Source: Glycomyces buryatensis (GTDB lineage Bacteria; Actinomycetota; Actinomycetes; Mycobacteriales; Micromonosporaceae). From it: a DNA stretch of 64,000 bases. The DNA is taken from the NCBI RefSeq assembly GCF_004912275.1, contig NZ_STGY01000066.1, forward strand, positions 1-64,000, written 5' to 3'. A program made the position numbers and the translations under genes. The stretch's first letter is position 1. Each line of letters begins with the position of its first letter. Under the pieces are notes generated by a model. It was not told the DNA's origin and made no database searches. It saw only the letters and a program-made list of their open reading frames with translations. Below are positions 63,347 through 64,000 of this stretch, piece by piece.

Positions 63347-64000
63347 TCAGAGTCCTTGGGTGAGATCGATGTTGTAGTCGAAGACGTCGTAGATGATGAC
63401 CGGCGCCCACGGTGCTTGGTCGAAGGCGGGATTGCCCATGCGGCTCTGCTCGGCCGAGGCCGGGCTCGGTGCCGGCGGCTCGGGGATCGGCGCGGGCGGG
63501 GGAGGAGGCGCCAGGAGGCGGCTTCGCTGGAGCGCCGTCTCCATGGTGGCGGCGCTGAAGGGATTGTGGTCCTTCGCCTCCTGCTCCGAGACGTGGCCCA
63601 GGGCCACCTCGTTGCAGAGCCGGGCGACCTCGGCGAGGTCCCGGGTCTGGGTGCGGGCCCACCAGTAGTCGACGGGGTCGCCGTGGCCTGGGACGACGAT
63701 GGTCGGCTTCCAGCTCAGCAGGTATTCGACGTTCTGCGGCCAGTGGTAGGGAAACGCGGCGTCGTAGTTCGGCGGCGCGCCGTTCTCCAACAGGTCGCCC
63801 GCGAACAGCACGCCCGCGTCAGGGATCTCCACGACCATGTCGTTGTCGCTGTGCGCCAGGCCGACCTGGCGCAGCACCACGGTGCGCCCGCCGAGGTTCA
63901 GGCCGATCGCGCCGCGCACGGCGCAGTTGGGCGGCACCAGGCGGGAGCGCCCGATGCGCCGCGCGGCCTCCTCGCGGCGGTCCCGCCGGTACTTCGCGGC
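63347..64000 (-). CDS. MBL-fold metallohydrolase, partial
   Basis: The C-terminal 217 codons of a metallo-beta-lactamase-fold protein are present; the frame stays open to the window edge and the start lies beyond it. Visible are the metal-ligand segments LAHSDNDMVVEIPDAGVLFAGDLL (His and Asp) and PTIVVPGHGDPV (His). The HxHxDH motif must lie upstream. The C-terminus has a Pro/Ala-rich stretch (LAPPPPPAPIPEPPAPSP). This looks like the glyoxalase-II/SoxH-like branch, but the substrate is unknown. Any signal peptide is out of view. Confidence 0.8.
   Translation of the reverse strand, partial: AAKYRRDRREEAARRIGRSRLVPPNCAVRGAIGLNLGGRTVVLRQVGLAHSDNDMVVEIPDAGVLFAGDLLENGAPPNYDAAFPYHWPQNVEYLLSWKPTIVVPGHGDPVDYWWARTQTRDLAEVARLCNEVALGHVSEQEAKDHNPFSAATMETALQRSRLLAPPPPPAPIPEPPAPSPASAEQSRMGNPAFDQAPWAPVIIYDVFDYNIDLTQGL

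Overview
The window is high-GC, gene-dense DNA from an actinomycete. It uses many GTG and TTG starts, and several genes appear to be transcribed leaderless. It carries actinobacterial markers: DUF3145, a mycothiol-type nitroreductase, group II truncated haemoglobin, HelD, DUF5130, a PASTA kinase and an OtsB-GH15 fusion. From overall gene content I lean towards the Glycomycetales/Micromonosporales neighbourhood, but this cannot be proven here. No rRNA, tRNA, CRISPR array, phage or plasmid origin was seen.

Layout. 1-4.7 kb: a TPR-gene remnant, a secreted S33 peptidase, a LuxR/PspC-type two-component system and a small membrane protein. 4.8-6.1 kb: TnpB element 1. 6.1-9.4 kb: translation block DUF503-rbfA-MATE-truB, without the usual infB upstream. 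9.4-14.1 kb: regulator/transporter pairs, nitroreductase, DUF3145 and an unknown 116-aa protein. 14.2-20.4 kb: FN3-tailed Ser/Thr kinase and trehalose genes (otsA, otsB-GH15). 20.5-34.6 kb: a block resembling the M. tuberculosis Rv2465c-Rv2477c neighbourhood (ettA, thioesterase, glbO, HNH, DUF5130, pepN, rpiB), interrupted by TnpB element 2. 34.7-41.8 kb: a kinase-like membrane protein with altered HRD/DFG motifs, pyrE, a PASTA kinase and helD. 42-46.3 kb: two NSS-type methionine/alanine importers with one 38-aa MetS-like subunit, and a chitin-active LPMO. 46.4-50.2 kb: an ABC-F protein with a long leader, TnpB element 3 and a Cu-only-like SodC lipoprotein. 50.3-56.2 kb: HrpA helicase and a DrrAB-type exporter. 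56.2-58.3 kb: a HigA remnant, a 68-aa orphan, and an EamA/MarR divergent pair. 58.5-64 kb: vanadium haloperoxidase-like protein, a VWA/substrate-binding operon and an MBL-fold hydrolase cut by the window end.

The most interesting signal is the set of three divergent, TnpA-less TnpB genes. Each has a 3' hairpin ending in (T/C)CAA, the expected end of an omegaRNA scaffold, so the flanking 20 bases can be read as the guide. All three have a -10 hexamer exactly 7 nt before a GTG start. Elements 1 and 2 also share a 16-bp left-end motif at identical spacing. Other points worth checking are the MetP-MetS-MetP layout, the kinase-like protein with HMD/DFT motifs, the nested inverted repeat at 16.2 kb, and several small unrecognised ORFs.
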